DNA of 42,779 nucleotides, taken from positions 1-42,779 of the forward strand of contig NZ_JXTH01000018.1 in the NCBI RefSeq assembly GCF_000836725.1, read 5' to 3'. Origin of the DNA: Anoxybacillus thermarum. GTDB taxonomy: Bacteria > Bacillota > Bacilli > Bacillales > Anoxybacillaceae. Positions 9,064 to 17,184 of this stretch are shown piece after piece (the first letter of the stretch is position 1; each line of letters begins with the position of its first letter). Under the pieces are notes generated by a model, which had not been told where the DNA came from, ran no database searches, and saw only the letters and a list, made by a program, of their open reading frames with translations. A program made the translations under genes and the position numbers.

Positions 9064-10188
9064 ATGGGAACATTATTGCGTCAAGCGATTACTCCTACGT
9101 TTGATCCGTGGGAAGCATATATGGACGTCGAACAGTATGGAAGCATGCAGTTAACGAATATTGAGTTTACAACAACGACCCTTTGCAATATGCGCTGTGA
9201 ACATTGCGCTGTTGGTTATACATTGCGCACGAAAGATCCTGAGGCGCTACCACTCGATCTTCTTCTTCGCCGCCTCGATGAAATTCCACATTTGCGCTCG
9301 TTAAGCATTACAGGCGGTGAGCCGATGCTTTCGCTCAAATCTGTCGAGCAATACGTCGTACCGTTGTTAACATATGCACACGAACGCGGGGTGCGCACAC
9401 AAATTAACTCAAATTTAACGCTCGATTTAGAACGATATGAAAAAATTATTCCTTACTTAGACGTTTTGCACATTTCGCATAATTGGGGTACGATCGATGA
9501 TTTCGTTGAAGGCGGCTTTGCGATGATGGAGAAAAAGCCGACTGTCGCACAACGCGAGCGCTATTTTATACGCATGATCGAAAATGCGCGTGCCCTTTCA
9601 AACATGGGGGTCATCGTTTCAGCTGAAACAATGTTAAATAAACGGACGCGTCCACATATAGAAACGATTCATCGCCAAATTGTAAACGAAATGGGCTGTA
9701 AACGTCATGAAGTACATCCGATGTATCCGAGCGACTTTGCTAGCGGTTTAGAAACATTAACATTAGATGAATTGCGTGAGACGATTCATCATTTACTTGA
9801 TATACGGGACGAGAACGTATGGATGTTGTTTGGTACGCTACCTTTTTATCCATGTAGCGACAACGAAGAAGATTTAGCACTATTAAAACGTTTATACGAA
9901 AGTAAAAATGTAACAGTACGAAACGACCCTGATGGACGTTCACGTTTAAATGTAAACATTTTTACAGGCGACATTATTGTCACTGATTTTGGCGATGAAC
10001 CGACGCTTGGCAACATTCAAACCGACTCTCTTCTTTCTGCTTATGACAAATGGATGGCGTCTGACTTAGCCAAATCGTTGAACTGCCATTGCCCTGCGGT
10101 GAAATGTTTAGGGCCGAACGTGCTTGTGAAAAATCGCTACTATCCGGACGTCGATTTTACAACAAGAAAAGCAAAAATTAAACGGTAA
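9064..10188 (+). CDS. yfkAB: Radical SAM/CxCxxxxC-motif protein YfkAB
   Basis: This 374-residue protein has a radical SAM cysteine triad C41-x3-C45-x2-C48 that would bind a [4Fe-4S] cluster and S-adenosylmethionine, followed by the SITGGEPM motif typical of the superfamily. A second cysteine cluster, C341-x-C343-x4-C348, lies near the C-terminus and defines the YfkAB family; it may bind an additional Fe-S cluster. The substrate is not known. The start has AAGGAG 8 bases upstream. It occupies the yfkA/yfkB position of B. subtilis as one continuous frame. Confidence 0.9.
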   Translation: MGTLLRQAITPTFDPWEAYMDVEQYGSMQLTNIEFTTTTLCNMRCEHCAVGYTLRTKDPEALPLDLLLRRLDEIPHLRSLSITGGEPMLSLKSVEQYVVPLLTYAHERGVRTQINSNLTLDLERYEKIIPYLDVLHISHNWGTIDDFVEGGFAMMEKKPTVAQRERYFIRMIENARALSNMGVIVSAETMLNKRTRPHIETIHRQIVNEMGCKRHEVHPMYPSDFASGLETLTLDELRETIHHLLDIRDENVWMLFGTLPFYPCSDNEEDLALLKRLYESKNVTVRNDPDGRSRLNVNIFTGDIIVTDFGDEPTLGNIQTDSLLSAYDKWMASDLAKSLNCHCPAVKCLGPNVLVKNRYYPDVDFTTRKAKIKR

Positions 10189-10193
10189 GATAA

Positions 10194-10410
10194 GAAAAGC
10201 GCAAAGCGCCCCAATTTCGCCTAAAGGCAGCCCGCATCCTGCGGGCAACGGCAAAATGTCGCCATCCTTGGTTCCGCGAAGAGCGCACAAGTCCCACCGA
10301 GGAGAGCTCGAACCAATCAGTTGGGGAAAACTCACCGAAAGCTTCTCAGCGTGTCGCCGCAGCAGTGTGGGGCGGAGCGCATCACACCGATGGCGCTTGG
10401 AGCTAGACAC
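10194..10410. repeat. GC-rich repeat-like element with inverted ends
   Basis: This roughly 215-base stretch is much richer in GC than its surroundings and has no convincing ribosome site or gene. Its ends are imperfect inverted copies: AGCGCAAAGCGCC at 10198-10210 and GGCGCTTGGAGCT at 10392-10404. Inside is a perfect hairpin with GCCCGCA arms (10230-10246). The layout resembles non-coding dispersed elements of Geobacillus and Anoxybacillus genomes, but no second copy lies in this window, so repeat status rests on structure alone. A minus-strand open frame across it has a composition unlike the neighbouring proteins. Confidence 0.5.
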
Positions 10411-10448
10411 TTTCCTAAATCTGAAATTTGATACTTTCTTATCTTTCG

Positions 10449-10482
10449 AAAAAGCTTGTCGGGGCGCTCGACAAGCTTTTTT
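10449..10482. terminator. Bidirectional terminator between yfkAB and yfkD
   Basis: A perfect 13-base inverted repeat (AAAAAGCTTGTCG) surrounds a 7-base loop. It ends in T runs on both strands and lies between the converging yfkAB and yfkD genes. Confidence 0.92.
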
Positions 10483-10484
10483 CA

Positions 10485-11261
10485 TCATCTTGGTACGTCG
10501 CTTGCGACAAATGCGAATGATAGGCGGTCTTGTACTGGAATCCAAGCACCAATCCCTTGCGACGTAACGTTTTTCACAACAATGCTCTTTTTCTTTCCTT
10601 TTAAGACGATATATACTTCACCATATGTCACTTTTCCTTTTTCGTTTACCGCAGGAGCGTAGGCGTATAAATATCCTAATTTTTTTGGCGGAACGTTATA
10701 TGCTTGTTCTTTTTTTGTTCCGATGCCAATCCACGTACTAAAAGAGAGCGGCAAATTTGTCTTTTTCATTGCCGTTAGTAACATCATTTTTTTTACATCT
10801 TCTTCATTTGGGATGCTTGCAGTCAGTCCGCCGCGTACTTGTTTTTGCATCTCTTGTCGATATGTCAGTCGCGCTGCTGTTTTCCCACCGCGATTGTCAA
10901 TGAAGTTTGTATTTACTTTTTGATACTCCCAATTCGTCGATGTTTCCGTCGATTCATAATTCAAAGGCCATTGTCCTAGATAAATTGTTGCTTCATAACC
11001 GATCGCAAACGGTGTGCTTGAAATCGACGATTCGTTTAAAAGGCGAATTAATTCCGGATTTTCAATTTTAACATTCGCCGATTGAAGCAGTTGTTTCGCT
11101 AATTCACTTGGTTGCAAATACGGCAAATTTTGCGTCGGATTCGGATACGTATTTTCTTTTGAAATGTCAATAACCGATGACGGGAGCTTGACAGTTGCTT
11201 CACTAACCGTTGGAATACAGAAGAAAATGAACATCATACTTAAAGCAAACCATCTTTTCAT
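10485..11261 (-). CDS. yfkD: YfkD-family exported protein
   Basis: A 258-residue protein with a clear signal peptide (residues 1-22, hydrophobic core ALSMMFIFFCIP, end SEA). The mature part has no membrane helix or catalytic motif that I recognise. Length and position between yfkAB and the Ca2+/H+ antiporter match B. subtilis YfkD, whose function is unknown. The start ATG 11261 has AAAGGAG upstream. It is transcribed towards the strong shared terminator at 10449-10482. Confidence 0.85.
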   Translation of the reverse strand: MKRWFALSMMFIFFCIPTVSEATVKLPSSVIDISKENTYPNPTQNLPYLQPSELAKQLLQSANVKIENPELIRLLNESSISSTPFAIGYEATIYLGQWPLNYESTETSTNWEYQKVNTNFIDNRGGKTAARLTYRQEMQKQVRGGLTASIPNEEDVKKMMLLTAMKKTNLPLSFSTWIGIGTKKEQAYNVPPKKLGYLYAYAPAVNEKGKVTYGEVYIVLKGKKKSIVVKNVTSQGIGAWIPVQDRLSFAFVASDVPR

Positions 11262-11330
11262 GCATAAACTCCTTTCCTTTTACATCGTTCATCGTTATTT
11301 TTTTCAAAAGTCAACAATTTATCCTCTCCG

Positions 11331-11363
11331 TAAAAAAAATCCGCCAGCGACAACTGACGGATT
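11331..11363 (-). terminator. Terminator of chaA
   Basis: A 10-base stem (AATCCG...CGGATT, one G-T pair on the minus strand) is followed by eight T residues on the minus strand. It overlaps the chaA stop. Confidence 0.8.
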
Positions 11364-12411
11364 ACAACAAATAAAATCCAATTCCCATAATCATATACGC
11401 CCCAAGAAGTGTCGCTCCCTCAAACCAGTTCGTATCTCCATCGTTGGAGAGAACAATCGTTAATAAAACAGCTGTCACCATCGCAACAAGCTCTGGAAGC
11501 GTAAAAACGAGTGCCATGTGCGTCGGGAATAAGAGGGAAACGAGCACTAATACAGGTGCAACAAACATCGCAATTTGCAGCGTCGAGCCGATCGCAATTT
11601 CAACAGCGACATTCATTTTATTTTTATATGCCATAATGATGGCGGAAGCATGCTCTGCAGCGTTTCCGACAATGGCAACAATAATGACCCCGATGAATAG
11701 TTCACTCCATCCGAATGAATGGGCGACGACTTCAAACGTATGAACTAAACTTTCGGATACGTAAGCAACTGCAACAGTAGCAAGAGCTAGAATGAGCATC
11801 GCTTTTCCTTTTGACCATTCTGGCTCTTCATGTTCTTCTACATCTTCTTTGTGTTGATATACACCGCGATGAGTAACGAGTTTAAAATATAACGCAGCTA
11901 AATAAAGGGCGATCATAATTATCGAAATACCGATACTTAATGATAACGTTTTTTGTTCATTCATCGTCATCGAAAATACTTCTGGAATGACAAAAGCAAC
12001 TAAAATAGCAAATGTTAGTAAACCTGAATTATGACGCGCATCATATACGTTAAATGATTGCCGTTTATATTTCAAACCACCAACAAAAAACGATAAACCT
12101 GCCACAAGCAATAAGTTGCCGAGCACGGAACCCGTTAACGACGCCAACACGACACTCACTAAGCCAGCTTTCAACGCAAAAATGGATATAATCAATTCTA
12201 CAGCATTGCCAAATGTCGCATTCAAAAGTCCACCGATGCGAGGACCTGCCACGATTGCCAAACTTTCTGTCGCTCGTCCCATATAGCTAGCGAGCGCAAT
12301 AATTGTGACACAATAAACGACAAACATCGGCGTCGCAGGCCAATGAAATAACCTTCCTGCAACAGAAAGGGGAACACCGATGACCGTTAATAAAAAAAAG
12401 ATGCGTTCCAT
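11362..12411 (-). CDS. chaA: Ca2+/H+ antiporter ChaA (YfkE)
   Basis: This 349-residue integral membrane protein of the CaCA superfamily would export Ca2+ in exchange for protons. It has about 11 hydrophobic segments in two halves. Each half carries the alpha-repeat signature: NATFGNAVELIIS (E72) in the first and IVGNAAEHASAI in the second, with the acidic residues used for cation binding. A hydrophilic acidic loop (HKEDVEEHEEPEW) separates the halves. The start has AAAGGAGA upstream. It matches yfkE in the syntenic block. Confidence 0.93.
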   Translation of the reverse strand: MERIFFLLTVIGVPLSVAGRLFHWPATPMFVVYCVTIIALASYMGRATESLAIVAGPRIGGLLNATFGNAVELIISIFALKAGLVSVVLASLTGSVLGNLLLVAGLSFFVGGLKYKRQSFNVYDARHNSGLLTFAILVAFVIPEVFSMTMNEQKTLSLSIGISIIMIALYLAALYFKLVTHRGVYQHKEDVEEHEEPEWSKGKAMLILALATVAVAYVSESLVHTFEVVAHSFGWSELFIGVIIVAIVGNAAEHASAIIMAYKNKMNVAVEIAIGSTLQIAMFVAPVLVLVSLLFPTHMALVFTLPELVAMVTAVLLTIVLSNDGDTNWFEGATLLGAYMIMGIGFYLL

Positions 12412-12550
12412 CCAATCGTCTCCTTTTCATTTATGGGTTATCAACCATATTTTACACGAATCAACTCCCATTTTCATCCGTCTTTTTCGTTGCTTCTTCC
12501 CGTGAAACGCTTTAATATCGAACATAGTGAATATATTACAGGAGGGAATT

Positions 12551-13723
12551 ATGCGACAACGTCATTTTTTTATTTTAGTTAGCATCGTCATGATTTCAGG
12601 TCTTTCTCAAGGGCTATTGTTGCCGCTTATTTCTATCATTTTTGAACAAAATGGTGTTCATTCGTCGCTTAGCGGCATGCATGCAACAGCGATGTACATC
12701 GGCGTTCTTGTCGTGTCACCTTTTTTAGAGCGTCCGCTTCGTCGCTACGGCTTTAAGCATTTAATTATGATCGGTGGAGCGATTGTCATCGTTTCGTTAG
12801 CGATTTTTCCGATTTCATCATCGCTTTTGTTTTGGTTTATGCTTCGATTGCTCATCGGAATTGGCGATCACATTCTTCATTTCGGTTCGCAAACATGGAT
12901 CACATACGCTTCTCCCGCTCACCGACGAGGGCGCAACATTTCGTTATACGGCTTATCGTTTGGAGTCGGCTTTATGATCGGACCGCTTCTCGTTCCGCTC
13001 GTCCACATACATGAAGCGTTGCCGTTTATCGTTTCATCTTTGCTCAGCTTATGTGGCTGGATATTATTATTTTTCTTGCCACATACGTATCCAGAAACGG
13101 AAGAAGCAGAAAAAGTTGGAGCGGCACGCTTTTTTCACGCTTGGAAACAAGCATGGCCAGCTTTGTTGTTGCCGTTCGGCTACGGCTTTTTAGAGGCGTC
13201 GCTCCATAGCATGTTTCCGATTTATGCGTTAAGAAACGAGTTAAGTGTTGAGACAGTTGCGATGATGCTTCCAGCGTTTGCCCTTGGCGGCATCGCTTTT
13301 CAACTTCCGCTCGGAACGTTAAGCGATCGCTTTTCACGAAAAACGATGATTATGATTTCATTAGCCATAGGTGCCCTTTGTTTTGCTATCGCTACATGGT
13401 TTTCTTCTCCTGTTCAACTAACAACAACGTTTTTCGTTGCTGGTATGTTTGTCGGTTCGCTTTTTTCACTCGGCATGGCGTATATGGCGGACTTGCTGCC
13501 AACGTCGCTTCTTCCTGTCGGTAACATTTTATGTGGTATGCTATATAGTATTGGGAGCATATGCGGTCCTGCGATCGGTGGCGTTGTATTACAACAGCAA
13601 GAGGAATTATTTTTCTTTACCATGAGCTCTCTTTTGCTTCTTTTACTGCTCGCCCAGCGCCCGTTCACAAAATTTTCAAAATATTTTTCTGGAAAACACG
13701 AAAAAAACGTTGACGCTTTTTAA
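12551..13723 (+). CDS. Major facilitator superfamily transporter (YfkF-like)
   Basis: A 390-residue protein with about 12 hydrophobic segments. The MFS signature is visible in the loop after TM8 (GTLSDRFSRKTMI) and in the first half (RPLRRYGFKHLIMIGG). It is probably a drug or small-molecule efflux pump, but no substrate can be read from the sequence. ATG 12551 is used because AGGAGGG lies 4 bases before it. The gene is divergent from chaA, as yfkF is from yfkE in B. subtilis. Confidence 0.85.
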   Translation: MRQRHFFILVSIVMISGLSQGLLLPLISIIFEQNGVHSSLSGMHATAMYIGVLVVSPFLERPLRRYGFKHLIMIGGAIVIVSLAIFPISSSLLFWFMLRLLIGIGDHILHFGSQTWITYASPAHRRGRNISLYGLSFGVGFMIGPLLVPLVHIHEALPFIVSSLLSLCGWILLFFLPHTYPETEEAEKVGAARFFHAWKQAWPALLLPFGYGFLEASLHSMFPIYALRNELSVETVAMMLPAFALGGIAFQLPLGTLSDRFSRKTMIMISLAIGALCFAIATWFSSPVQLTTTFFVAGMFVGSLFSLGMAYMADLLPTSLLPVGNILCGMLYSIGSICGPAIGGVVLQQQEELFFFTMSSLLLLLLLAQRPFTKFSKYFSGKHEKNVDAF

Positions 13724-13739
13724 CCTTCTGTTATATAAT
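13710..13739 (+). promoter_or_regulatory. Promoter of the 49-residue gene
   Basis: TTGACG (13710-13715, inside the end of the MFS gene) and TATAAT (13734-13739) are separated by 18 bases and precede the 49-residue gene by 46 bases. Confidence 0.6.
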
Positions 13740-13785
13740 AAAACCAAACAAATCAAACTGTTTTAAAACAGAGGGGAGAGCGATC

Positions 13786-13935
13786 ATGATGAGTAGAGAA
13801 GAAAGAAAAAATATGATTGAGTTTATTACAAAATTGCGTGGCTTTAATCAAGAACAACTTGTTTATATGACAGATGCAGAAATCGAACATATTTACAACC
13901 AAACATATTATCATCACGAAGAAATTGCAGAATAA
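13786..13935 (+). CDS. Small protein, BH0509-like (49 residues)
   Basis: A short gene encodes 49 residues, beginning MMSREERKNMIEFI and ending YYHHEEIAE. It has no membrane segment and looks like two short helices. Support comes from its own promoter, a GAGGGGAG ribosome site 7 bases before ATG 13786, and a strong terminator that begins at its stop. The sequence resembles short BH0509-type proteins of Bacillaceae, which have no known function; that assignment is tentative. Confidence 0.7.
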   Translation: MMSREERKNMIEFITKLRGFNQEQLVYMTDAEIEHIYNQTYYHHEEIAE

Positions 13936-13966
13936 GAGGGATGTGCAACACATCCCTCTTCTCTTT
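13934..13966. terminator. Terminator between two small convergent genes
   Basis: The arms AAGAGGGATGTG and CACATCCCTCTT form a perfect 12-base stem. The hairpin begins at the stop of the 49-residue gene and ends next to the stop of the opposing 34-residue gene. Confidence 0.85.
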
Positions 13967-14069
13967 AATGGTATCCGTTTTGTCCGTTTGCGCTACTGCT
14001 CGTTTTATGTTTCGGACGGCTTTTTCCTTTTTGTTTTGTCCCGCCATCTTTTTTCGTTTTTTTCGTCAC
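13965..14069 (-). CDS. Very small basic protein (34 residues), unrecognised
   Basis: The frame encodes 34 residues starting (GTG) TKKTKKDGGTKQKGK and ending ANGQNGYH. The protein is strongly basic, low in hydrophobic residues and probably unstructured, a composition seen in minor spore and nucleic-acid-binding peptides of Bacillus. GTG 14069 has GAAGGGGGA 7 bases upstream. The stop abuts the shared terminator at 13934-13966, which would serve this gene exactly. I do not recognise a family. A different, longer frame across the same bases lacks a ribosome site and reads through the terminator. Confidence 0.6.
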   Translation of the reverse strand: MTKKTKKDGGTKQKGKSRPKHKTSSSANGQNGYH

Positions 14070-14141
14070 GTATAGTCCCCCTTCATCACCACTTTCACTT
14101 TTAATATGGTTTACGAACGCCCTTTTTATGAGAGGGAATGA

Positions 14142-14975
14142 CTACCGTATGCGCATTTTTCCTTCTTTTTTACAACAAAAAATGGCGTTTAACTCTCCAC
14201 CTAATACAATCATCATACCGGACAAATAAAACCAAACCATTAACGCAATAATGCCGCCTAGACTACCGTACATCGCCGAATAGTTACCGAACTGATTCAC
14301 ATAATACGAAAAAGCAAGCGAGACAACCATCCAACCGACCGTGGCAAATAGCGAACCGCTCCATACGTCGCGAAAACGAACATATTTGCTCGGCGCAAAA
14401 ACGTACAACACAGAAAAAACAAAAAATAAAATGATAAAACTAACAAACCAACGAATCGTTTCCCATATGCGTAAAAAAACGCCCGAAAGCCCAAACGCTG
14501 AAAAAAGAAACGTGCCAATCATTTTACCGAATACAGGGAAAACAAGCGCGACAATAATGACGAAAATCATGGCAAATGTAAGTAAGATGGAAATACCGCG
14601 CGCAACAAGAAAGGAACGCGTTTCTTTCACATCATATGCACGGTTTAAAGCGCGAATAATGGCCGACATGCCGTTCGATGCAGCCCATACAGTCGCAAGT
14701 ACGCTAAAGGACAACCATTTTCCGCTTTGTAATTCCATGAGCTGTCTCATGTTAGTTTCGATTAAATGTACCGTTTCGCTCGGAGCATATTGACTCAAAA
14801 AGGCGATTACATCTTCATGCGGGATGGGCAAATACGATAAAAACGTCAGCAAAAACAGCAAAAACGGGAATAGCGAAAGCAAAAAGAAATATGCCAACTC
14901 AGCCGATAAATCGAACACTTCGTCCTCATCGAACCGTTTCATGAGCTCTCGGACGACGGAAAAACTAATAATCAT
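14142..14975 (-). CDS. YihY/BrkB-family membrane protein (YfkH-like)
   Basis: A 277-residue integral membrane protein with six hydrophobic segments and the YihY/virulence-factor BrkB fold; motifs include LSLFPFLLFLLTFL near the N-terminus and SLGGIIALMVWFYLSGMMIVLGGELNA at the C-terminus. Members were once annotated as RNase BN, which is not supported; the function is unknown, possibly transport. The start has GAGGTG 7 bases upstream. It lies 18 bases after the small YfkI-like gene and is probably cotranscribed with it, as in B. subtilis yfkH-yfkI-yfkJ. Confidence 0.88.
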   Translation of the reverse strand: MIISFSVVRELMKRFDEDEVFDLSAELAYFFLLSLFPFLLFLLTFLSYLPIPHEDVIAFLSQYAPSETVHLIETNMRQLMELQSGKWLSFSVLATVWAASNGMSAIIRALNRAYDVKETRSFLVARGISILLTFAMIFVIIVALVFPVFGKMIGTFLFSAFGLSGVFLRIWETIRWFVSFIILFFVFSVLYVFAPSKYVRFRDVWSGSLFATVGWMVVSLAFSYYVNQFGNYSAMYGSLGGIIALMVWFYLSGMMIVLGGELNAIFCCKKEGKMRIR

Positions 14976-14993
14976 CTTTCAACACCTCGCTCC

Positions 14994-15257
14994 TTATGTC
15001 GAGCGTTTGCGAATCAGCTCCCCAATCCACTCCATCACTTGCGGCGTTGTTTCTTTTACTTCACTTAGTTTATTCACAATAAACTGCAAATCATTCACTA
15101 TTTCGTCGACATGTTGTCTTGTTTGATGGACTGTCTCTTTTACTCCTTCCACATCATCCATCCACTCACGACACGCTTCTTTTACCACTTGACGCGCTTT
15201 TTTATTCGCTAGCAACAAAGCGACACCAGCCAATGCAAGCCATTTCCCCTTTCCCAT
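14994..15257 (-). CDS. Small YfkI-like protein with N-terminal membrane helix
   Basis: An 87-residue protein with one hydrophobic segment (WLALAGVALLLA) followed by a long charged helix rich in V/L/E/K heptads (VKETVHQTRQHVDEIVNDL). This suggests a membrane-anchored coiled coil. Position between yfkH and yfkJ suggests YfkI, unknown function. ATG 15257 is preferred because AAGGAGG lies 7 bases before it; the ATG at 15263 is one base from that site. Confidence 0.65.
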   Translation of the reverse strand: MGKGKWLALAGVALLLANKKARQVVKEACREWMDDVEGVKETVHQTRQHVDEIVNDLQFIVNKLSEVKETTPQVMEWIGELIRKRST

Positions 15258-15269
15258 CGCCATGCCTCC

Positions 15270-15740
15270 TTACAACGAATGATCTCGTTTTATGCGTTCT
15301 AATATATGTTTACATCCTTCCTCTACTAATTCGTACACTTCTTCAAAATTTCCTGTAAAGTACGGGTCTGGCACATCATCTACGCAACGGTTTGGCACAA
15401 AGTCCATAAATCGAGCAATCACCGCACGACAATCATCGCCGACAAGACGGCGAAGATGAGCGATATTATCGCTATCCATGCCAATAATATAATCAAATGT
15501 ATGAAAGTCTTCTTTTGTAATTTGTCGTGCTTTCAATCCTGTAAAATCGATTTGTTTTTCTGTTAAAATGCGCTGTGTGCCATGATGAGGCGGTTTACCG
15601 ATATGCCAGTTTCCTGTTCCTGCTGAATCAACAGAAATGACGTGATCAAGTCCTTCTTGCTTCACAAGATGTCGAAATACCGCCTCCGCCATTGGAGAAC
15701 GACAAATGTTTCCTAAACAAACAAATAACACACGAATCAT
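15270..15740 (-). CDS. yfkJ: Low-molecular-weight protein-tyrosine phosphatase YfkJ
   Basis: This 156-residue enzyme dephosphorylates phosphotyrosine. The P-loop CLGNICRS places the nucleophile at C8 and the phosphate-binding arginine at R14; the general acid is in DVPDPYF near residue 122. All catalytic elements of the LMW-PTP family are intact and length is typical. B. subtilis YfkJ is the orthologue by position. The start has AGAGGTGA upstream. The gene heads the probable yfkJ-yfkI-yfkH transcript. Confidence 0.92.
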   Translation of the reverse strand: MIRVLFVCLGNICRSPMAEAVFRHLVKQEGLDHVISVDSAGTGNWHIGKPPHHGTQRILTEKQIDFTGLKARQITKEDFHTFDYIIGMDSDNIAHLRRLVGDDCRAVIARFMDFVPNRCVDDVPDPYFTGNFEEVYELVEEGCKHILERIKRDHSL

Positions 15741-15819
15741 TTTATTTCACCTCTCAAAGTAGAATGAATAGTTAAACAATGATACAATGAACACAATCAT
15801 GTATGAAAGGATGACGATT

Positions 15820-16029
15820 GTGCGTTTATCAGTTGAACAAATGATTGAGCAAATAAAAGAAAAATTAAAAGTATTAAATTTTGATGCGATTAAACCAGAT
15901 CATTTCGATGAGCAACTGTATGATGAATTAAAAGATATATACGATATGGTGATGAAAAAGCCATCGTTTAGCCCGAGCGAAATGCAAGCGATCGCTGAAG
16001 AGCTCGGAAACTTACGCAAAAAATTATAA
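15820..16029 (+). CDS. yfkK: DUF1128-family protein YfkK
   Basis: A 69-residue soluble acidic protein containing KLKVLNFDAIKPDHFD and ending in FSPSEMQAIAEELGNLRKK, which is diagnostic of the DUF1128/YfkK family (function unknown). GTG 15820 has GAAAGG 9 bases upstream; an in-frame ATG at 15811 directly touches that site. The last bases overlap the convergent HD-domain gene. This is the end of the yfj/yfk block. Confidence 0.85.
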   Translation: MRLSVEQMIEQIKEKLKVLNFDAIKPDHFDEQLYDELKDIYDMVMKKPSFSPSEMQAIAEELGNLRKKL

Positions 16030-17001
16030 AATCGCCTGTCCAACGATAAGCAGCGACGGATGATCCGCGAGTGCAATTTCTTCACGTGTATCCGTGTACC
16101 GTACGGACGGACGTTGCATATGTTCAACAATTTTTGTGACGATCGCGTTTCTTCCGTCGCTCATTTTGACCATCGTTCCCGGCAAATAAGCAGGAATCGT
16201 CTCAACAAACAGCCGCACAAGCTGCTGGCTATACCGAATACCACTTCGCGCCATAATAATTTCAAGCGCTTCGTGCGGCGGCACAAATTCAGCGGAAATT
16301 AAATTTTCATATTCATTGGCAATGGCGCAAATTTGGGCGTACAAATGAATACTCGTTTCTTTTAATCCGCGCGGTGTACCTGAGCCGTCTGCATGTTCGT
16401 GATGTTGATACGCCATATGTGCACATAATAAACTAAGTTCCCGCTCTTTTCGTAAATATTCAAATCCCTTTACGGTATGATGCGCTTCTCCTTCAATTTC
16501 TTTTCCGATGTCATGAAACAACGAGCCAAGCGCGACATCGCGCAACTGTAAATCGTTCAAATGTAGCTTCTTCCCTAACTGTAATGCTAACAGCGCTACA
16601 TTGACTGCATGAGCGTACGGCTGCGCTTCCACTTCAAGCGACGTCGCTGGAATGATCGCTAACACTTTTCTTTTTTTCACTTCATCAACGAGCTTTACCG
16701 CTAGTTTAAACAACAAGCGAAGCGGCAATTGCTCCCGCTTTCGTACTGCATCAAACGATTGCTGAACAACTTTAATCGCGTCCATCCACGACGGCATATC
16801 GAGCAACTCTTCTAAAGTAATGCCTTCAGACACCGCATCTTCAACAAATACGTAGCGAATGTCCATTTGTTTTAAACGCTCTACATATTTTGGATGAATT
16901 TTTCTTCCTGCTGCTAACAATACACGACGATGGCGATCATAAATCGGACGTGCCAATTCCATCGTTCGCTCATCGTAGTCTTCTAATAAAATGAGCCGCA
17001 A
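16024..17001 (-). CDS. HD-GYP-like phosphohydrolase with altered GYP motif
   Basis: A 325-residue protein with an N-terminal region (about 1-115) of unknown fold, starting LILLEDYDERTMELARPIYD, and an HD domain in the C-terminal half. The HDIGK motif, a second HH pair and HHEHADGSG match HD-GYP cyclic-di-GMP phosphodiesterases, but the GYP triplet reads GTP. Metal ligands look intact, so it may still hydrolyse cyclic-di-GMP or a related substrate. The start is taken as TTG 17001 because AAAGGAGTGG lies about 7 bases upstream and the in-frame codons further upstream have no site. The upstream region is shared with the divergent cysH promoter. Confidence 0.75.
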   Translation of the reverse strand: MRLILLEDYDERTMELARPIYDRHRRVLLAAGRKIHPKYVERLKQMDIRYVFVEDAVSEGITLEELLDMPSWMDAIKVVQQSFDAVRKREQLPLRLLFKLAVKLVDEVKKRKVLAIIPATSLEVEAQPYAHAVNVALLALQLGKKLHLNDLQLRDVALGSLFHDIGKEIEGEAHHTVKGFEYLRKERELSLLCAHMAYQHHEHADGSGTPRGLKETSIHLYAQICAIANEYENLISAEFVPPHEALEIIMARSGIRYSQQLVRLFVETIPAYLPGTMVKMSDGRNAIVTKIVEHMQRPSVRYTDTREEIALADHPSLLIVGQAIL

Positions 17002-17084
17002 ACATACTCCACTCCTTTCGACATCTCCCATACAAACAGTATAATCATGTTTTTTTTCGTTTGCCATGACGTTTTCCAAAAAAT

Positions 17085-17110
17085 AAATTCCGATAGAAAA
17101 ACTAGGATTG
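17085..17110 (-). promoter_or_regulatory. Candidate CymR operator upstream of cysH
   Basis: Read on the minus strand, the site ends in ATCGGAATTT and begins CAATCC. It agrees with 14 of the 17 defined positions of the CymR consensus from B. subtilis as I recall it (TAAWNC...ATNGGAATTT). It overlaps the first bases of the cysH -35 box, where binding by the cysteine-metabolism repressor would block transcription. Confidence 0.5.
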
Positions 17111-17135
17111 ACATCCACTTGAATTGTGTTAAAAT
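17108..17135 (+). promoter_or_regulatory. Promoter of the cysH operon
   Basis: A perfect TTGACA (17108-17113) and TAAAAT (17130-17135) are spaced by 16 bases. The predicted leader is only about 45 bases, too short for an S-box or T-box. The -10 region also lies within the imperfect palindrome ATTGTGTTAAAATTTAAAAC...AT. Confidence 0.7.
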
Positions 17136-17184
17136 TTAAAACAATCAAACAGAAAGGGCGACGAATACGAAAGGGAGATGAGAC

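Noticed and set aside
10108-10545. Minus-strand open frame of 145 codons
   Set aside because: It lies across the end of yfkAB, the GC-rich element, a strong terminator and the end of yfkD; composition is arginine/cysteine-rich and there is no ribosome site.
13844-14047. Minus-strand 67-codon frame starting MAGQNKK
   Set aside because: It reads through a perfect terminator and the opposing gene; the 34-residue frame in another phase has a proper ribosome site and ends at the terminator.
17136-17184. S-box or T-box leader before cysH
   Set aside because: The predicted leader is only about 45 bases, with no terminator hairpin or conserved box.
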